Positions 1-11,811 of a stretch of DNA of 64,000 nt are shown one piece after another (position 1 is the stretch's first letter; the number at the start of each line of letters is the position of its first letter). The notes beneath the pieces are model-generated. The model had not been told where the DNA came from. It saw nothing but the letters and a program-made list of their open reading frames with translations, and searched no databases. Both the position numbers and the translations under genes were made by a program. The stretch is taken from the NCBI GenBank assembly GCA_009103225.1, contig RHPI01002069.1:2594206-2658205 (forward strand), written 5' to 3'. Origin of the DNA: Chlorokybus atmophyticus (lineage: Eukaryota; Streptophyta; Chlorokybophyceae; Chlorokybales; Chlorokybaceae).

Positions 1-870
1 TACATGTATATATGGACCATAGCCGATAACCGATGTACAGTCCAACCTCCTTGTAGTCACGATCGATCCAAGCACATTTTATTGCGAGAATTGACATCCC
101 TTTGGCAAATCACTCCCCTATCATACTCATTATAAGCTCCCGTAATTGCCTTTTGTGATTATAAAAGGGTGACAGAGTTAAACTCATTGCATTGTTTATA
201 CGTGTATTGTTGTATACACACATTTGTACATACATATATGTACATCATGTACATATATGTACATGATGTACAACATATAAGCGATGTGCACAAATATGCA
301 TATACAAACATAAGTCTTACTTTGTGCGTGTGTTTTACTTGCTGCTAAATAGAGAGGGTGCGCTGCTTTACTGCGCCTTATTAATACAATATTATATATG
401 TACATTTATAAATACTTACATCCATGTACATTGTATTTGTATTAATATATGAACACATATATATAGCTATATCATATTGTATGCTACGTATGTGTATGCA
501 TATACATATACATATGTATATGTGTGTGCATATATACAGATAGATAGATGGATAGACAAATACATAGATAGATGGACATATGTATAAGTGTGCATATAGA
601 TATGTAAATGCATATGTGTATATATATCAATAGCAATAAAGGTGCGTAAAAATACCAATATAAACGCATACATACAATAAGTTATATATATATGTATATA
701 TATGTATATGTACATGCATAAAAATATATACATATATGTAAGTATTAATATATATACTTATAAAAGTGCACACACGTATGTGTGTATGTGTGTAAAATTT
801 GCTTGATTTAAGAAGAGGATGTGCTTAAAGCGGTAAACTTGCAGCAACCACAAGGTGCTTACTTTGAAGG
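1..870. other. AT-rich region without a gene
   Basis: Low-GC DNA dominated by TATATGTACAT-like runs. Short open frames on the minus strand here are rich in Tyr, Ile, Cys and His, as expected from translating ATRY repeats, and are not credible proteins. A perfect 34-bp palindrome lies at 239-272. Confidence 0.7.
239..272. repeat. Perfect 34-bp palindrome
   Basis: The stretch is its own reverse complement over 34 bases and is built from TGTACAT and ATGTACA units. It could extrude as a cruciform. It sits in AT-rich DNA with no gene nearby. Confidence 0.85.
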
Positions 871-937
871 TGTCACACCTCGCCGCTATGAGTGGATCTG
901 GTGTAACTAGCGGTGCGGCTGATTGGGCGTGTGGTTG

Positions 938-1153
938 GGCCGGCCGGCATTAGGGCACAAGACACATCACACGCGCACCACGCAGGACGGCCCAGTGACA
1001 AACGGCACCCGCGACTGCCGGGCTGCGCGGTATGCGCGGCCCGCCTGCCTCTCATTGCCTAGGCGGGAATAATTAGCTATCGGCCGTTCGATCTACCAAT
1101 ATAAATCTCGACCGTCCAAAGCTCATCCCCATGTCATGCAACTGCTCAAAATG
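938..1153 (+). repeat. GC-rich dispersed repeat, copy A
   Basis: About 215 bp, starting at GGCCGGCCGGCATTAGGGCAC and running through a GCGGCCCGCCTGCCTCTCATTG segment to a tail ending CAACTGCTCAAAATGG. Copies B and C share the order of these blocks. No coding capacity is seen. Confidence 0.75.
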
Positions 1154-1371
1154 GGGAGGCCGGCATTAGGGCACAAAGACACATCACGCGCACTGAGGGC
1201 CATCACACACGGCAGCCGAGACTACATGCCTGCCGCGCATACCGAGCAGCCCTCCTGCCTCTCATTGGCTATGCGACGTTTATCAGCTATCGGCCATTCG
1301 ATTTGAGTTAAACAAATCTCAACCTTCCAAAGCACATCCCCATATCGTGCAATTGCTCAAAGTATGCGAAT
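1154..1371 (+). repeat. GC-rich dispersed repeat, copy B
   Basis: Directly adjacent to copy A and in the same orientation. It shares the GGCCGGCATTAGGGCACAA start, the CCTGCCTCTCATTGGCTA middle and the CAATTGCTCAAAGTATGCG tail. The divergence suggests an old tandem duplication or two insertions. Confidence 0.7.
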
Positions 1372-1436
1372 GAATAAAAGAAATACATTTTGAGCACAAC
1401 ATGCACGGTGCACATATGCGTCATGTGTGCGTTATA

Positions 1437-1902
1437 CAGTCCACCCCCGCTAAAAGACTTTGCTCCAGGAAAATAACCCCGCTTGTAGCATACGTTTTGA
1501 GATCACCGACGATGCTACAGGCAAATGTTAGTGCTTCAGAGAATATGACTAACCGCGAAGAGCATATTATTTTTCATGACATTTTTGCAAATGTAAGTGC
1601 ATATTCTTAATATTGAGGGAGTAGCGCGTGACGGGTTTGTCATCAGGCGTAATGAGTGTGATGGACAAGGCGTAATGGGATACAGTGCAACACGTAATCA
1701 GCGTAATGAGCGTGATGGCATAATAGACGTGACGTAATGCGCGTGATGTAATGGGCGTGATGGGCGTATTAAACTGCTTTATAGCATACAAATGCTCTTA
1801 ATGTTTAAGAGCATATTACGCTATTTATCGCAAAGAGCATAACCCCGCCAGGAGCAAATTATCTTTAAAAATAAACAGTATGCTATTAAAAGTAGTAGAC
1901 TG
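1437..1902 (+). mobile_element. pogo-type MITE, complete copy X1
   Basis: A 466-bp non-coding element that begins CAGTCCACCCCCGCTAAAAG and ends GTAGACTG, flanked on both sides by TA. TA duplication with CAGT-type ends is typical of pogo/Tc1-mariner non-autonomous elements. The interior has blocks of GCGTGATGGGCGTAATG-like repeats and AAGAGCATA motifs. A sibling at 26187-41264 shares the left half, the interior and the right end, so its limits are well supported. Confidence 0.75.
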
Positions 1903-1952
1903 TACAATAAATGTTTCAATGTAATTAGGTACAACCATGTACCTTAACTGTA

Positions 1953-2458
1953 CAGTCTACCTCCGCTATACAATTCACGTGTATCTTTCAACTTTCATTC
2001 CTTGAACGGGGTTATTTTCTTGGCGTTTACAATAATATACACTATTTTATTTTTTACATAATACATATTTTACCAACAGGGCATTGCGAAATAACCGTAA
2101 GCCACGTTATTATATTGTAACGTGGCATAAATTAAATCAACAATAGTCAACAATAAATTGATTACCAATGGTATGTACGTAACTATGTATCAATCTATAT
2201 ATGAGTCTACGTAACTATATATGAGTTTTTTACCATGTTTATGCTTTTAATATTAAAATAAACATGCCATTAACGAGGTATTCCCCCGTAACTAGACTGA
2301 GCTCACTCAAAAGATTAACCCTCCGTTGTAGTCTTGTTGCGTACAAAACTATTCCACTTACCGATGATATATGCCTGTAAAACCATTGGTCTTTTGCAAA
2401 TCTATGATCTCAACGGGGTTAATCGCATACACCGAAGTCTTTTAACGGGGGTAGACTA
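1953..2458 (+). mobile_element. Related pogo-type non-autonomous element
   Basis: It starts CAGTCTACCTCCGC after a TA and ends AACGGGGGTAGACTA before a TA, so the ends are inverted copies of the X1 family ends. The interior is AT-rich and non-coding and differs from X1. It includes an imperfect GCCACGTTATNATAACGTGGC hairpin near 2100-2125. Confidence 0.55.
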
Positions 2459-2460
2459 TA

Positions 2461-2585
2461 TAGTCTACCCATTTGTAAGAGCATACTATTATCCTCAAAA
2501 ATCGTATGCTTTTGGCAGGGTTATGCTCTTGAACGTTAAGAGCATATATATGCTATAAGCGCAGATTCATTACGCCCATCACGCC
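2461..2585 (-). mobile_element. Truncated pogo-type MITE, inverted
   Basis: It begins TAGTCTACCC next to the end of the previous element, forming a perfect 22-bp palindrome at 2449-2470. It contains AAGAGCATA motifs and ATTACGCCCATCACGCC, the reverse complement of the X1 interior. It stops abruptly at repeat copy C. Confidence 0.5.
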
Positions 2586-2800
2586 TATTGGTCGGGCCGG
2601 CCGGCCTGTCGGCATTCAACCTCACACATCCCGCGCTAGGGCCATCACACGGCACCCGCGACTGCAGGGCTGCGCGGCAGTATGTGCGGCCCGCCTGCTT
2701 CTCATTGGCTAGGCGGCGAGAACAGGCGTTACACCGTTAGATCTGCTCAAACACGATCCTGGCCATCCAAGGCACATCCAATTGTTTAAGCGCATGCCAA
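2586..2800 (+). repeat. GC-rich dispersed repeat, copy C
   Basis: Third copy of the 215-bp GC-rich repeat. It carries GGCACCCGCGACTGCAGGGC and GCGGCCCGCCTGCTTCTCAT and is separated from copies A and B by the MITE cluster. No gene. Confidence 0.7.
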
Positions 2801-4520
2801 TAAATGTAAAATTACGCACAGTTCTGCATACATGGCCGCTTATGGCTGCATATTGATCATTTTAATGTGTTACATTAATAATAAATATGCTGCAATATGG
2901 TGCAATATGGTGCAACATGGTGCGATATGATTAGCAAATGCTGTTAAGTGTTTTAAAATTAAATAATCAATGCAACGTTCACGCCACGGTACGTGCTGCA
3001 ATATTCAGTTAATAATACCGAGGTTACGACCATTAAAATAATGCTAACCTGAATTACCTTAACGTTAAGATTCAACTAAACGAAAAATTGCATCGTTAGG
3101 CCACCATTTGGTCACGCATGAATTTGATCAAATGGGAGCGCAACAGTGACAACAGCCAGTTGCTCAAAAATGCAGCGAAATGGCCAATTGTTGCAAAGAT
3201 GCGTAAAACATGCTGAAACATATCTCAGCGGCAACCGCTTACCAACGGCGACCCAAAATTGCTAGGGATTTGATGCAAATTGTGGCACAGTTAGTGGTTA
3301 AAACGGCCGCGTTTTTTGCGGTACGAGGTCGGGGCAGGCCCTATACCCCAAAGACATGCCGCCACTACTCACCCTTGTTCTAACTAATCCACTCTACCCT
3401 TTAACGCTAATTGATTACACGCTATAGTTACTGCGTCATCAAACATGGTCAACAGCCGAATTACAGCCTCCTGTTATAACAGGAAGGTAAGTTTGAATTA
3501 CTACAAATCGACCATAAAAGCACCGGGTCTTTAGCACCTGCGACCTATCAATTGTTACATCGCCATGCGTCTGCTGCAATCTCGAGCAGCAGCCGGCAGA
3601 AGCAAAAGACCTATGGCTTTCTCGCTGTCATGGTCGAATGGGCTGGGCTGTGAAATTGGTCATCGAATCGCGCGGTCGTTAGGGTAAATCGCCCCAACTT
3701 CGTAACCTAACCTATTTTCGTAAGACCTAGAACACAGGCGCTGTAGGGCGCAGCTGTGCTCTGATTGGCTTGAAACTTATAGGGTAGGTACTAGGCACTT
3801 GTAGGCTTCTGTTGAGCCAAGAATCTCTGAAAACGGACAAGTGTGGCGGTCTATGCAAATATTTGAACAGCTGGTCTATGAGACATAATCTAGTGTACAT
3901 GATGCTGTAGCTTTGTTTGATCATAACTTCGGCGTTTGTTGGTAAAACAGGATGAAATAAAGCGCAACTGCATTCTCTAGTAATGCTTGATTTATTTCCC
4001 AAGTTTCATTTCAATTGACGCGGTATTGCAAAAGTTACATGGTTAAGGATAGGGGGGGTTATCGCGTAACGTTTTGAGTAAAGTGTAAAAGTAGGATAGG
4101 GTGGCTGTTAGCTTTGAAATTTGGCTTGGCGCCTCGTTCTAACGTGCTAAGCTGATTCAAATGTGCTGGGATAGCTGCTAGGCCATTGTTGATACTAGAG
4201 ATGGTGTGCTGAGTGCGGGTGGGAGGGGTAGAAGTCCGCATATCACTTATTGTGTGCTCGTGTTGTTGCATTTGCAAGTGCGCGCATGCAAGTGTGTTGA
4301 TTGTGAGTGGCAAAGAGGCATACACAGTGTGTTGCAAGGTTTGCTTAAGGGTACAAGTCCTGCCTATCTCTGACTCTACGACTATACCACCCAAGCATAG
4401 TACTACCTGCGAACCTGTAGGAGAGCACGGGTGGGTGATGTATGCTTTTGCACGGCATCATCGTCCATGTGGCATCGATCCCACTTAGACCACCCATGTA
4501 TCTTATGTTGCTCGTGTGTA
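2801..4520. other. No gene recognised
   Basis: Moderate-GC DNA with only short, uncharacteristic open frames. A block at 3476-3650 resembles the sequence just right of the MITE at 41265-41340 (shared GGGAAGGTA and ACAAATCGAC-ATAAAAGCACC), so another dispersed repeat is present. The left end of the Tigger-like element should lie within this stretch, but I could not locate its terminal repeat. Confidence 0.5.
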
Positions 4521-4521
4521 C

Positions 4522-4990
4522 AGGGCAGCAAGCGCGTGAGAGCTAAGACCCCACGCAGCAAAGGACCTCGGGGCAGCTACATGAGGCATCAGGACAACTT
4601 GGAACACATAGCCCGCGTTGTCGGTGCTGTGCATCGTGGGTGCATGACTGTGGGTGAAGCAACTGCAGAGCTGGACATCCCATACACAACTCTGCGTGAC
4701 CACTGCAAGTGCCCTAAGAAGCTTTAAAAACCAAGGTTAGCATGCTTTGCACCTGCACCTGCAAATGCACTGTGTTAGCAATGCAAGTGTTGGCACGTGT
4801 GCAACTGAGCTGATGCTGACGTCAACTGCATGCAGAGGCCCAGGTGCACCAACTCTGTTGACTTATGAAGAGGAGTTGGACCTGGCTGAGTACGTGCAAG
4901 CAAGGAACCAAGTTGGACGTGCTATGGCATGGGCAGAGATATGCCTTGAGGTTGGCAAACGCCTTGCCAAGGACCCTCGAGGACTGCAAT
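4522..4990 (+). pseudogene. pogo/Tigger-like transposase, N-terminal half (split)
   Basis: Two exons are visible. The first, after a TACAG acceptor at 4521, encodes a basic stretch and a helix-turn-helix of the Pipsqueak type (Gly-Ser-Tyr-Met-Arg-His ... Val-Gly-Glu-Ala ... Pro-Tyr-Thr-Thr-Leu-Arg-Asp-His). The second, from about 4834, encodes GPGAPTLLTYEEELDLAEYV, which matches the GRPTVLT-EEE linker into the CENP-B-type second DNA-binding domain. The reading frame ends at 4990 where the CACTA-like element begins. The DDE catalytic half lies 18 kb away at 23170-24532. In intact relatives the two halves form one DNA-cleaving transposase acting at TA target sites. Confidence 0.65.
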
Positions 4991-5017
4991 CACATGGCGC
5001 CTGCAGAAGAATCCGTT

Positions 5018-5440
5018 TTCGTTCGGCACAAGCCAGTTGTGCCGTCAGCGGCACCTGCCTTCGAGTTTTGCGAGCAGTTCTGCTCCCAAGTCGGCACAAA
5101 TTGCTTTGTGCCGGCAGAGGATCGTAAGTCACCATCTGTCAGCCGGTACAAGCTGGTTACCGCCGCTGACGGGGAAATTGCGTTGGGCCGACCTCGGTAC
5201 AGCAGTATTTCTACTATCTTCGGCACAGCAACGCTTCTACCGTTTTCGGCACAGTAGCACTACTGCCGACTTTGGCACAGCAGCGCTTTTGTCGACTTCG
5301 GCACAGCAGCAGTTTTGCCGTTTACGGCACATAAATAGATGTGCCAACTTCGGCGCAGCAGCAGTCGTACCGCTGACGGCACAGCGCCTGGTGTGCCGAC
5401 CTCGGTGAACCAGCTGTCATGCCGATAACGGCCCAGCCAT
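5018..5440. repeat. Left subterminal hairpin array
   Basis: Degenerate tandem units, about 26-28 bp apart, each containing all or half of GTGCCG-N4-CGGCAC followed by AGCAGC. A full palindrome is at 5039-5054, with others near 5317-5330 and 5378-5391. The right end has the same motif in an equivalent position. In EnSpm/CACTA elements such subterminal repeats bind the element-encoded TnpA-like protein; that role here is inferred. Confidence 0.7.
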
Positions 5441-5659
5441 CTCTATTCCACAATTTGCAGCACAATATAGCAGGCATATGCAGGCAATTTTTCTGGCAGA
5501 GAAATTTTAACCTCATATCTTGTACCATGTACTCTTAACTACTACGAGAATAGGCTCCAATTGTTTGCAAGAAGCTAACTGCTACCAGGAATCTAAAATG
5601 CTGGTAGCAAGCTAAACTGCTAGCAAGAAGTTGGATTTTAACTCCAGCTGGGTACCCCA

Positions 5660-8084
5660 TTATGGACCGGGTTGCCGCTTGGCTTGACTATTCCAGTGCC
5701 AGCCATAGCGTGCTTCTCCGGAGTCATCCTGTACCAGCCAGCGCTTGTTTACTGCAAATGTAACAAGCATGAGACCGATCTGCGAGTCAATGAACTTTGC
5801 AAGCAGATGGTCGTCCTTCGGCAGCCTCCCAATCTGCGTCCCGTATGTGCCCCTTTAGGAAGTGTACACCTCCAGCAAGCTCTTGCGGTTGGGAACATTG
5901 GCGCACAAGGTATTGCAGCGGATGCCAGCCAAGTGCATGAGGTGGTCAGAGCAACGATTGATCTGCAAGCAAGAATTGTTACAAGTGTGCATCATGCAAG
6001 CATGCTGCACACATTACAACCCACAGCAACGTTCTTACCCTCTGATTGATGTCATGCTGGTCTTCTGGCTGCACGCACTTGTCAACCACGAGCACGCGAA
6101 CGCATCTGAGGGTAACTTCTGCAATGCAGTCGCCTAGAGAGCAGTCTGAGCAAGGGCAGACTGCAGACGGGGCTACAAAGGATCCAGGCCAAGCACAACT
6201 GCGTCCCTGCATCATTCATTCAAGCAGCCGCATTCATCACACATATAGTCTTCCGTGCAGTTACGCTTTGCAGTGTGCTGTGCCGCAAAACATGATCTAC
6301 TACGCTCACCAAGATATTGCTGCACAAGTGCTCTTCACGGGTCAGCTGGCCAGCATACCCGTCCGCGTCACGTACTGGCATGTAGACGCGTCAATCACCG
6401 ATGCCCTTGGCGTTGTACCACTCCAGCACCTTCACTTTGTAGCTGCGCCAAGGCGTCTCTTGCTCAAGCACCTCCAGTACTTGACCGCGCCCAACAGCCA
6501 CAACCCTGCGGGTGCTGCTGCTGCTGCTGCTGCTTGCAGCATCTCCTGCAGGTCTGCAGTACCAGCCGCATTTGAATTCCTTACGAGTGCGGGTGCAAAC
6601 CAAGCCTTGTGCAAGAGGATAAATGGCGCACCTGAAAGCCACCCAGTCCTCACGCAGCTGCGCTTGAGAAGGCGGCTCAGCAGTCAATAAGGCAAGCAGC
6701 ACAGCATTTTGGCTGGAGGGAAAGTCTGCAACGCGGAAGTTTTGGCCAAGCCCGTAGTCTGTGCGCGAGCGGCGTGGAGCTGGCTCCTCTGCATCAGCGC
6801 GTTTCTTAGCGCGTGCGGCGCGCATCTTCTCCTTGCGCTGCTCACGGGTCAAGCCTACCGTTTCGCCTGGCGTTATTGGATGGCCCCGGCTTGCATTGTC
6901 CACAAACCGGCGGATTTGCTCGCGAATCCATTCTGCAAACAAGAGGCAGTGAGCAGCCATTCTGCAAGAAGCACAAGACATCTGGCAGGTGGCAGCTGGT
7001 ATATACACGCACATGCACATACGCAGACGCATACTACTTACTTGCAGGCCAACGCAATATCTGTCCATTGATCTCCAGCGGAGTGTGATTCTGCATTACA
7101 TCCGCCACCACCTCCTCCCTCATGTCATAATCTGGGCCGGCCCAATTGAAGCTCCTGCCAACACAGTGGTCTGGGAACTTGACCCACAGCTTCTCCTTTA
7201 GAAGCTTGCGGTTGTCCTCCTGTATTCTCCACTGTGTCTCGTCCTTCTTCTTCAAGTAAGCTTGCCCATTTTGCTCTAGTCCCCTAGGCTTGACAGCGAC
7301 AGGGGCAAAGCACTTTTCCTCCAGCTTTGCCTTCTTGACTGCCTCTGACTCCTCTTCGCAGTTAACTTCATCAACAGCTCCTGTGCACAAGGCCAACAGT
7401 CAGCGCATGGCACTTGCAAAAGAGAGCAAAGCAAGCAGAGCTTCAGCCAAGCTACAGCTTCAGCTATGTTGCAGTCGCGGCTTGACTAACGCTGTTGCTT
7501 GACTGAAGCTGCAGACCGAAGCATACAAAATGCAGCAAAGCAAGTAGAGCTTCACCCAACCTACCACTTCAGCTAAACTGCAGCTGCGGCTCGGCCGAGG
7601 CTCTGCTTGGCAGAAAGCCAATTTGCAGCTTTTACTCAAGCTGCAGCTTCAACCAAGCCGCAGGTTCAATCGAGTTGTAGCTTCAGCTTGACTGAAGCTG
7701 CAGTTCAAAGCATACCAATGAGCAAGCAGAGCTTCAACTGAAGGAGCAATTAAGTTGCACCAGCAGCTTGGCAGCAGACCAGATGAAAGCAAGCACACCT
7801 GTGTCCCCAGGTTGTGCTCCCGCCTCGTCCTGCTCCTCTTCATCCTCAGCTTGCAACTTCGGCTCATCCATGTTTAACTTCTGCACGTCTTCAAGGATCC
7901 GCGAAGCACTGCTCAGCCTAGGTGTGATCTGTGCAAGAGTTTCTGTTAAGAGGCTGTAGTAAGCTTCTCCATCTATCTCTTCCGCCTTGAACTTCTCCGA
8001 TATTGCTTGTGCACTTGGAACCCCTCTCAACAATTTAGCTACCCGTTTTGAAATAAGCTCTACGCTCATCCTGTACACTGACAT
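5660..8084 (-). pseudogene. SAM-domain protein of the CACTA-like element, decayed
   Basis: Spliced minus-strand gene with ATG at 8084. The first exon (to about 7790) encodes a SAM-like helical bundle: a hydrophobic start, then IDGEAYYSLLTETLAQI and SSASRILEDVQKLN. Later exons, at about 7396-7045, 6950-6330, 6190-6050, 5965-5865 and 5810-5660, encode a Lys/Glu-rich stretch, a basic segment with a Ser run, a Tudor-like beta segment, a Cys-rich exon (CPCSDCSLGDC) and a Trp-rich tail ending in TAA at 5662-5660. In-frame TGA at about 6393 splits the coding region, although the same frame continues sensibly beyond it. No enzymatic motif is recognised. A role as a TnpA-like accessory protein is possible but unsupported. 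Confidence 0.45.
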
Positions 8085-8322
8085 TGTGCTTGAGAGCAGC
8101 ACACAACCTTGCAGCTTGATAGCAGCTAAAAGCGGCTTCCTAGCAGCACCGCAACCTAGCAAGCAGGCCCGGACGCCAAGACGCAAAACAGTCAACCACC
8201 GATTTTACTGCCGCCACCACCTTCGCTACCGCCACCTCCGCCGCCGCCACCGCCGCTGAAGCACTGCGGACAGCTGTGCTTCTTCGGAGTCTTACTGCGC
8301 AGAAGTCAGCTGCGTACAAGTT

Positions 8323-8353
8323 AGAGTTAGGGTTAGGGCTAGGGTTAGGGCTA
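8323..8353 (+). repeat. Short interstitial telomere-like repeat
   Basis: About five degenerate units of TTAGGG/CTAGGG in tandem, inside the CACTA-like element between its SAM-domain gene and its coiled-coil gene. It is far from any chromosome end seen here. Confidence 0.7.
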
Positions 8354-8489
8354 GGGACTCCTGAGTATTAATAGTAATAATAGCCTCTACACAGGACATA
8401 CAACGGCTATTCCTCTGTGTGGCGGCGGCGTGCTTGGTGGCCTCGGTTGTGAAGCGTTGAGCTGTTGCAGCGTATTGAGCATAGCAAGC

Positions 8490-11400
8490 ATGAAGGGCAA
8501 GGCAGAGGCTAGTGCATACTGGCAGTCTGGTGCAAAGCAGCCTTATCGCTGCAAATATTGACAAGTCTTGTTGCAGAGGTCCGTTGCTAGCAAGGTCAAG
8601 CAGCACATTGACTCCCTCACCTGCACCAAGATTCGTGTGGGTCCTGAACAGTTTGAGAAACTGCCAGGAGCAACGCCTAAAAGGAAGCTCCCTCACGGCT
8701 CCGAGTTGCAGCTGCTCACCGACCAAGTTTTGCAACAGATAAAGGTGAGCTTGAATCATGCTATCATAGTTGCATTTTTGCATGTTTTATTGTCTGTGTC
8801 CAAGCTGCTATCTAAATGTATGCTGCTGCTGTATGTACACTGCTGCTAGCTGTATGTATCTCTGTCTGTGTATGCATCTCTGTTTATGTATCTTTTGTTG
8901 AAGGTATTACATGGGTGATGCTTGTATCCGGTCAGCTTGCCCTTCATACAGGAGTCGAGGGTCGAAGGTACCAGGAAGAAGCGCGTGGACTCCAGACTTA
9001 GCAAGACGGTCGAGTCATGACGGACTCCGGACCAGGCTGCTTGGTAGAGCCTTGGGAGAAATCGCGTAGCTTCGTGGATACGTAAGCTTAGCAAGCGTGG
9101 CTTAGCTTGTTGAGAAGCTCTGGTTGTAAGCTAGACAGCGTAGCTTACAGAACAGCAATCGGCTGAGTATAGCGCACGCGGTGCTTGCCAATGTAGACGT
9201 GTGTAGAGACTGGCGGGGTATAAAGCCCAGACTTGTTGCAATGAAGATAAGAGGTCACGATGTAGCATGTGTGCGGATGCTATGGCGGCAGTAGCAGTCA
9301 TGCTCTTGTGTTGATGTTGTGATGGCGTGTCACTTGCACGTGTGTATGTCAACATCTTTAAAGCTGAAGCAACTACCCATACAGGACGGTGAACACTTGG
9401 CAAAGCTGGAAGATTGGGGACCTAGCGGCCCCCAGAAGGTTGGAAGCTGGAGAAGACTTCAACCGGGCACAAGTGGGTGTACACGCATCCTCCCAATCTA
9501 GCTGCACCAGAGCAGAAGGACAAGGGGAAGGAGGAGGAGCACGAGGAGGAGCATGAGGTGTCGGATGAGGAGGAATTAGAGGAGGAGGAACCACCAGCAG
9601 CTGAGACCCCAGCAAAAAAGCCAAGACATGCATCATCCTCCAAGAAGAACGGCCAGCCTTCAGTTCCACAAACGCCAGCAAAGTTTGCCAAAGCAACGCG
9701 GTCTGGAAGTGTAAGCGAGCAGCTACATGCAGCCAAGCTTATGGATGTAGGGTTTGACGGTTGCACACTGACTGACTGAATGCGTCTGCCCTGCAGCCGC
9801 ATGTCAAGCCCACAACCGGCACACCCTACCTGATGGTGCTGGCCACTGAGGAGCTTGGCGACAACTTGAACGAGGTAAGTCCACAACCTGGTCTTGATTG
9901 CTTCAGTTTGCGCTTCATTGGTGCACATCTACAAATGGCACAGGCTGTCAAGAAGATGTCTTTAGTGTCTAAACGCGTGGAGAGAATGCTAGACCTTGCA
10001 GCTGAGGAAAAACAAAGCTTGCATCAATTGTGGAACACCATCAAAATGGAGAGATCACACTAGCTGACTGTTCTTGACAACATAAATTCTTTTCGTGAAA
10101 TCGTAAAGACTGAACGAAAACATCTAGACTTGGACAAGGTCTTTAGTGTGTTTTCTATTTGTGCATTCTGCAGGGGATACACTGACTGGTACACTCACCT
10201 TGAGTTGAAGTGCTTGCAGGCAGCAGCCAAGGCCCTTCTGAAAGAAGCTGCCAGGGAGCACAAAAAGCTGCGCACACGCGAAAAGCTGGAGAAAGAGCGC
10301 AAGGTGTTGGAGGACAGATTACGCAAACAGGCAAACACTCCCTCAGCTCCGCTGCGCGAGATCCATAACACCGTAAAGACCAACGAGCAGCACCTCTTGG
10401 AGATCAGGCGGATGCTGGCGGGTGGTCGTCAACAAGCTTCAACAAGTAGCTTCCATTCTCTGCTGGGACCCGAGGCGATGGAGGTGGAGGCGAAGAGCCA
10501 GCAGGAGCTGGAGGAGGAGAGGAGGAGGTTGGAGGAGGAGGCAAAAAGGAAGAGGCAGGAGGAGGAGGAGAGGAAGAAGAAGGCGGAGGAGGAGAGGAAG
10601 AAGAAGGAGGAGGAGGAGAGGAAGAGACAGGAGGCGGTCGCACGGCTATAACAGGAGGCTGCGCGCTTAGGGTTCGTCTTAAAGACACCTTCCTCTACAT
10701 CAACTGAGTCGGAAGAACAAGCTTCCAGTGACGAGGAAGAGGAGAAAGAACAAGCTCCCGCTCCCGCTGCCACGACAGCTCCTGCTCGTAAGTTTTTATG
10801 AGTGAATGTGTGAGACTGCAGGAGAGGCTGTAGGAGAGACTGAGCTTGTTTATGTGTGTTAGCAAGAGAAAGAATTCGAATTCCAAGATTACACGGAGGG
10901 TAGGTCCGGTAAGATTAACTCAGATGGAGATTACGTGCTTTGTGAGGTTGTGAAAGCTGATCGGTTGCTGTGGTTGCAAAAGCCGGCGAGGAGGAGGAGC
11001 ATGAGGAGCAGCAGGAGGAGGAGGAGGTGCTGGGGGTTCCCCCGGGAAACGCATTCCTCGCGCTAGAGGAGTATCTGGCGCAGCAGCAGCAGCAGCAGAT
11101 AGTGCCAGCACCCCCACAAAACCCAGTTCAAGACATTGACCTCATGAGGAATGTCAGATCTGCAACAGAGGTACCAGCAGCGTGTCAGGCAGATCAGGAT
11201 GTTGCAGGCGTGGTGGAGCAACATGTCGGAGTTAGTCAGGGAACATGTAGAGGAGCGTGACGGGCAGATTAGGAGGTACAGGGCACAGCTCCAAGAACGA
11301 GAGAGAGAGATCAGAGCTTATCGCGTACAGCTCAGTAAGTTGCAAGTGTCTCCAACCTACGTTGTGCCTCAAGCATTGGAAGCACTTCCAATGCCTTCTG

Positions 11401-11687
11401 CACCTCTCATTGCTATTCCCGCTCTGCTGCCTCCTCCTCGCAGTGGATGTGGCCATACTGGTAGGGGAGCTGGAGGTAGAGGAGCGATGCCTTTACCTGC
11501 GATTCCCGAGGATACTACACCTCCAGCCGCTCGTCCTGCTCTACTGCCTTCTGCTCCACGTGGACATGGGCACAGAGGTAGGGGCTTCTCGCTGGTCATG
11601 CATGGATCTTCAGCAGAGTCCACTGGCAGACAAGAAGCTGAACCTCCAATAGAACGAGGTGGTCCTCCACGCTGCAACACGCACTAG
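8490..11687 (+). CDS. Coiled-coil protein of the CACTA-like element
   Basis: Multi-exon plus-strand gene with approximate borders. Visible exons: 8578-8741 (ends at GTGAGC), about 9384-9430, 9502-9708 (acidic Glu-rich), 9797-9873, 9942-10060, 10218-10650 (long Glu/Arg/Lys coiled coil), 10680-10788, 10975-11170 and 11151-11684 (Gln-rich, then RGR/GHGHRGRG repeats) ending at TAG 11685-11687. The product is mostly low-complexity coiled coil with no catalytic motif. The solo LTR 8896-9354 lies within an intron and so need not abolish expression. The gene is convergent with the transposase gene, an arrangement seen in EnSpm elements, where the second gene often encodes a DNA-binding accessory protein; that function is inferred. 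Confidence 0.45.
8896..9354 (+). mobile_element. Solo LTR 1 (459 bp)
   Basis: It begins TGTTGAAGG and ends GTCAACA, giving perfect TGTTGA/TCAACA terminal inverted hexamers, and is flanked by the 5-bp direct duplication TCTTT (8891-8895 and 9355-9359). This is the signature of an LTR retrotransposon reduced by LTR-LTR recombination. A nearly identical copy is at 24737-25197. It is not the same family as the Copia element in this window. Confidence 0.9.
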
Positions 11688-11811
11688 TTTGGTGATAGTT
11701 ATGTGTAGGTTGCGTGGCTTAGGATCGACTTACAGTGATGCTGCTGTACATATATACAAGCCCTTTTTCTGCTTGATACCAGACTGCATGCCAAGGCACA
11801 GCTCGCCTTAA

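Noticed and set aside
196-733. Minus-strand open frames rich in Tyr/Ile/Cys/His
   Set aside because: They translate TATATGTACAT-like simple repeats and overlap in several phases; no coding character.
5018-5440. Rho-independent terminators
   Set aside because: Hairpins lack T-runs and are tandemly arrayed in eukaryotic DNA; a subterminal transposon role fits better.
8323-8353. Chromosome end
   Set aside because: Only about five degenerate TTAGGG-like units, embedded in a transposon with sequence on both sides.
8896-9354. LTR of the Copia element at 16605-22062
   Set aside because: Only the terminal TGTTGA and CAACA are shared; the bodies are unrelated, so it is a different family.
10404-10688. 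Minus-strand Ser/Pro-rich open frame
   Set aside because: It is the complement of the Glu/Arg/Lys coiled-coil exon on the plus strand; the composition is a GA-rich artefact.
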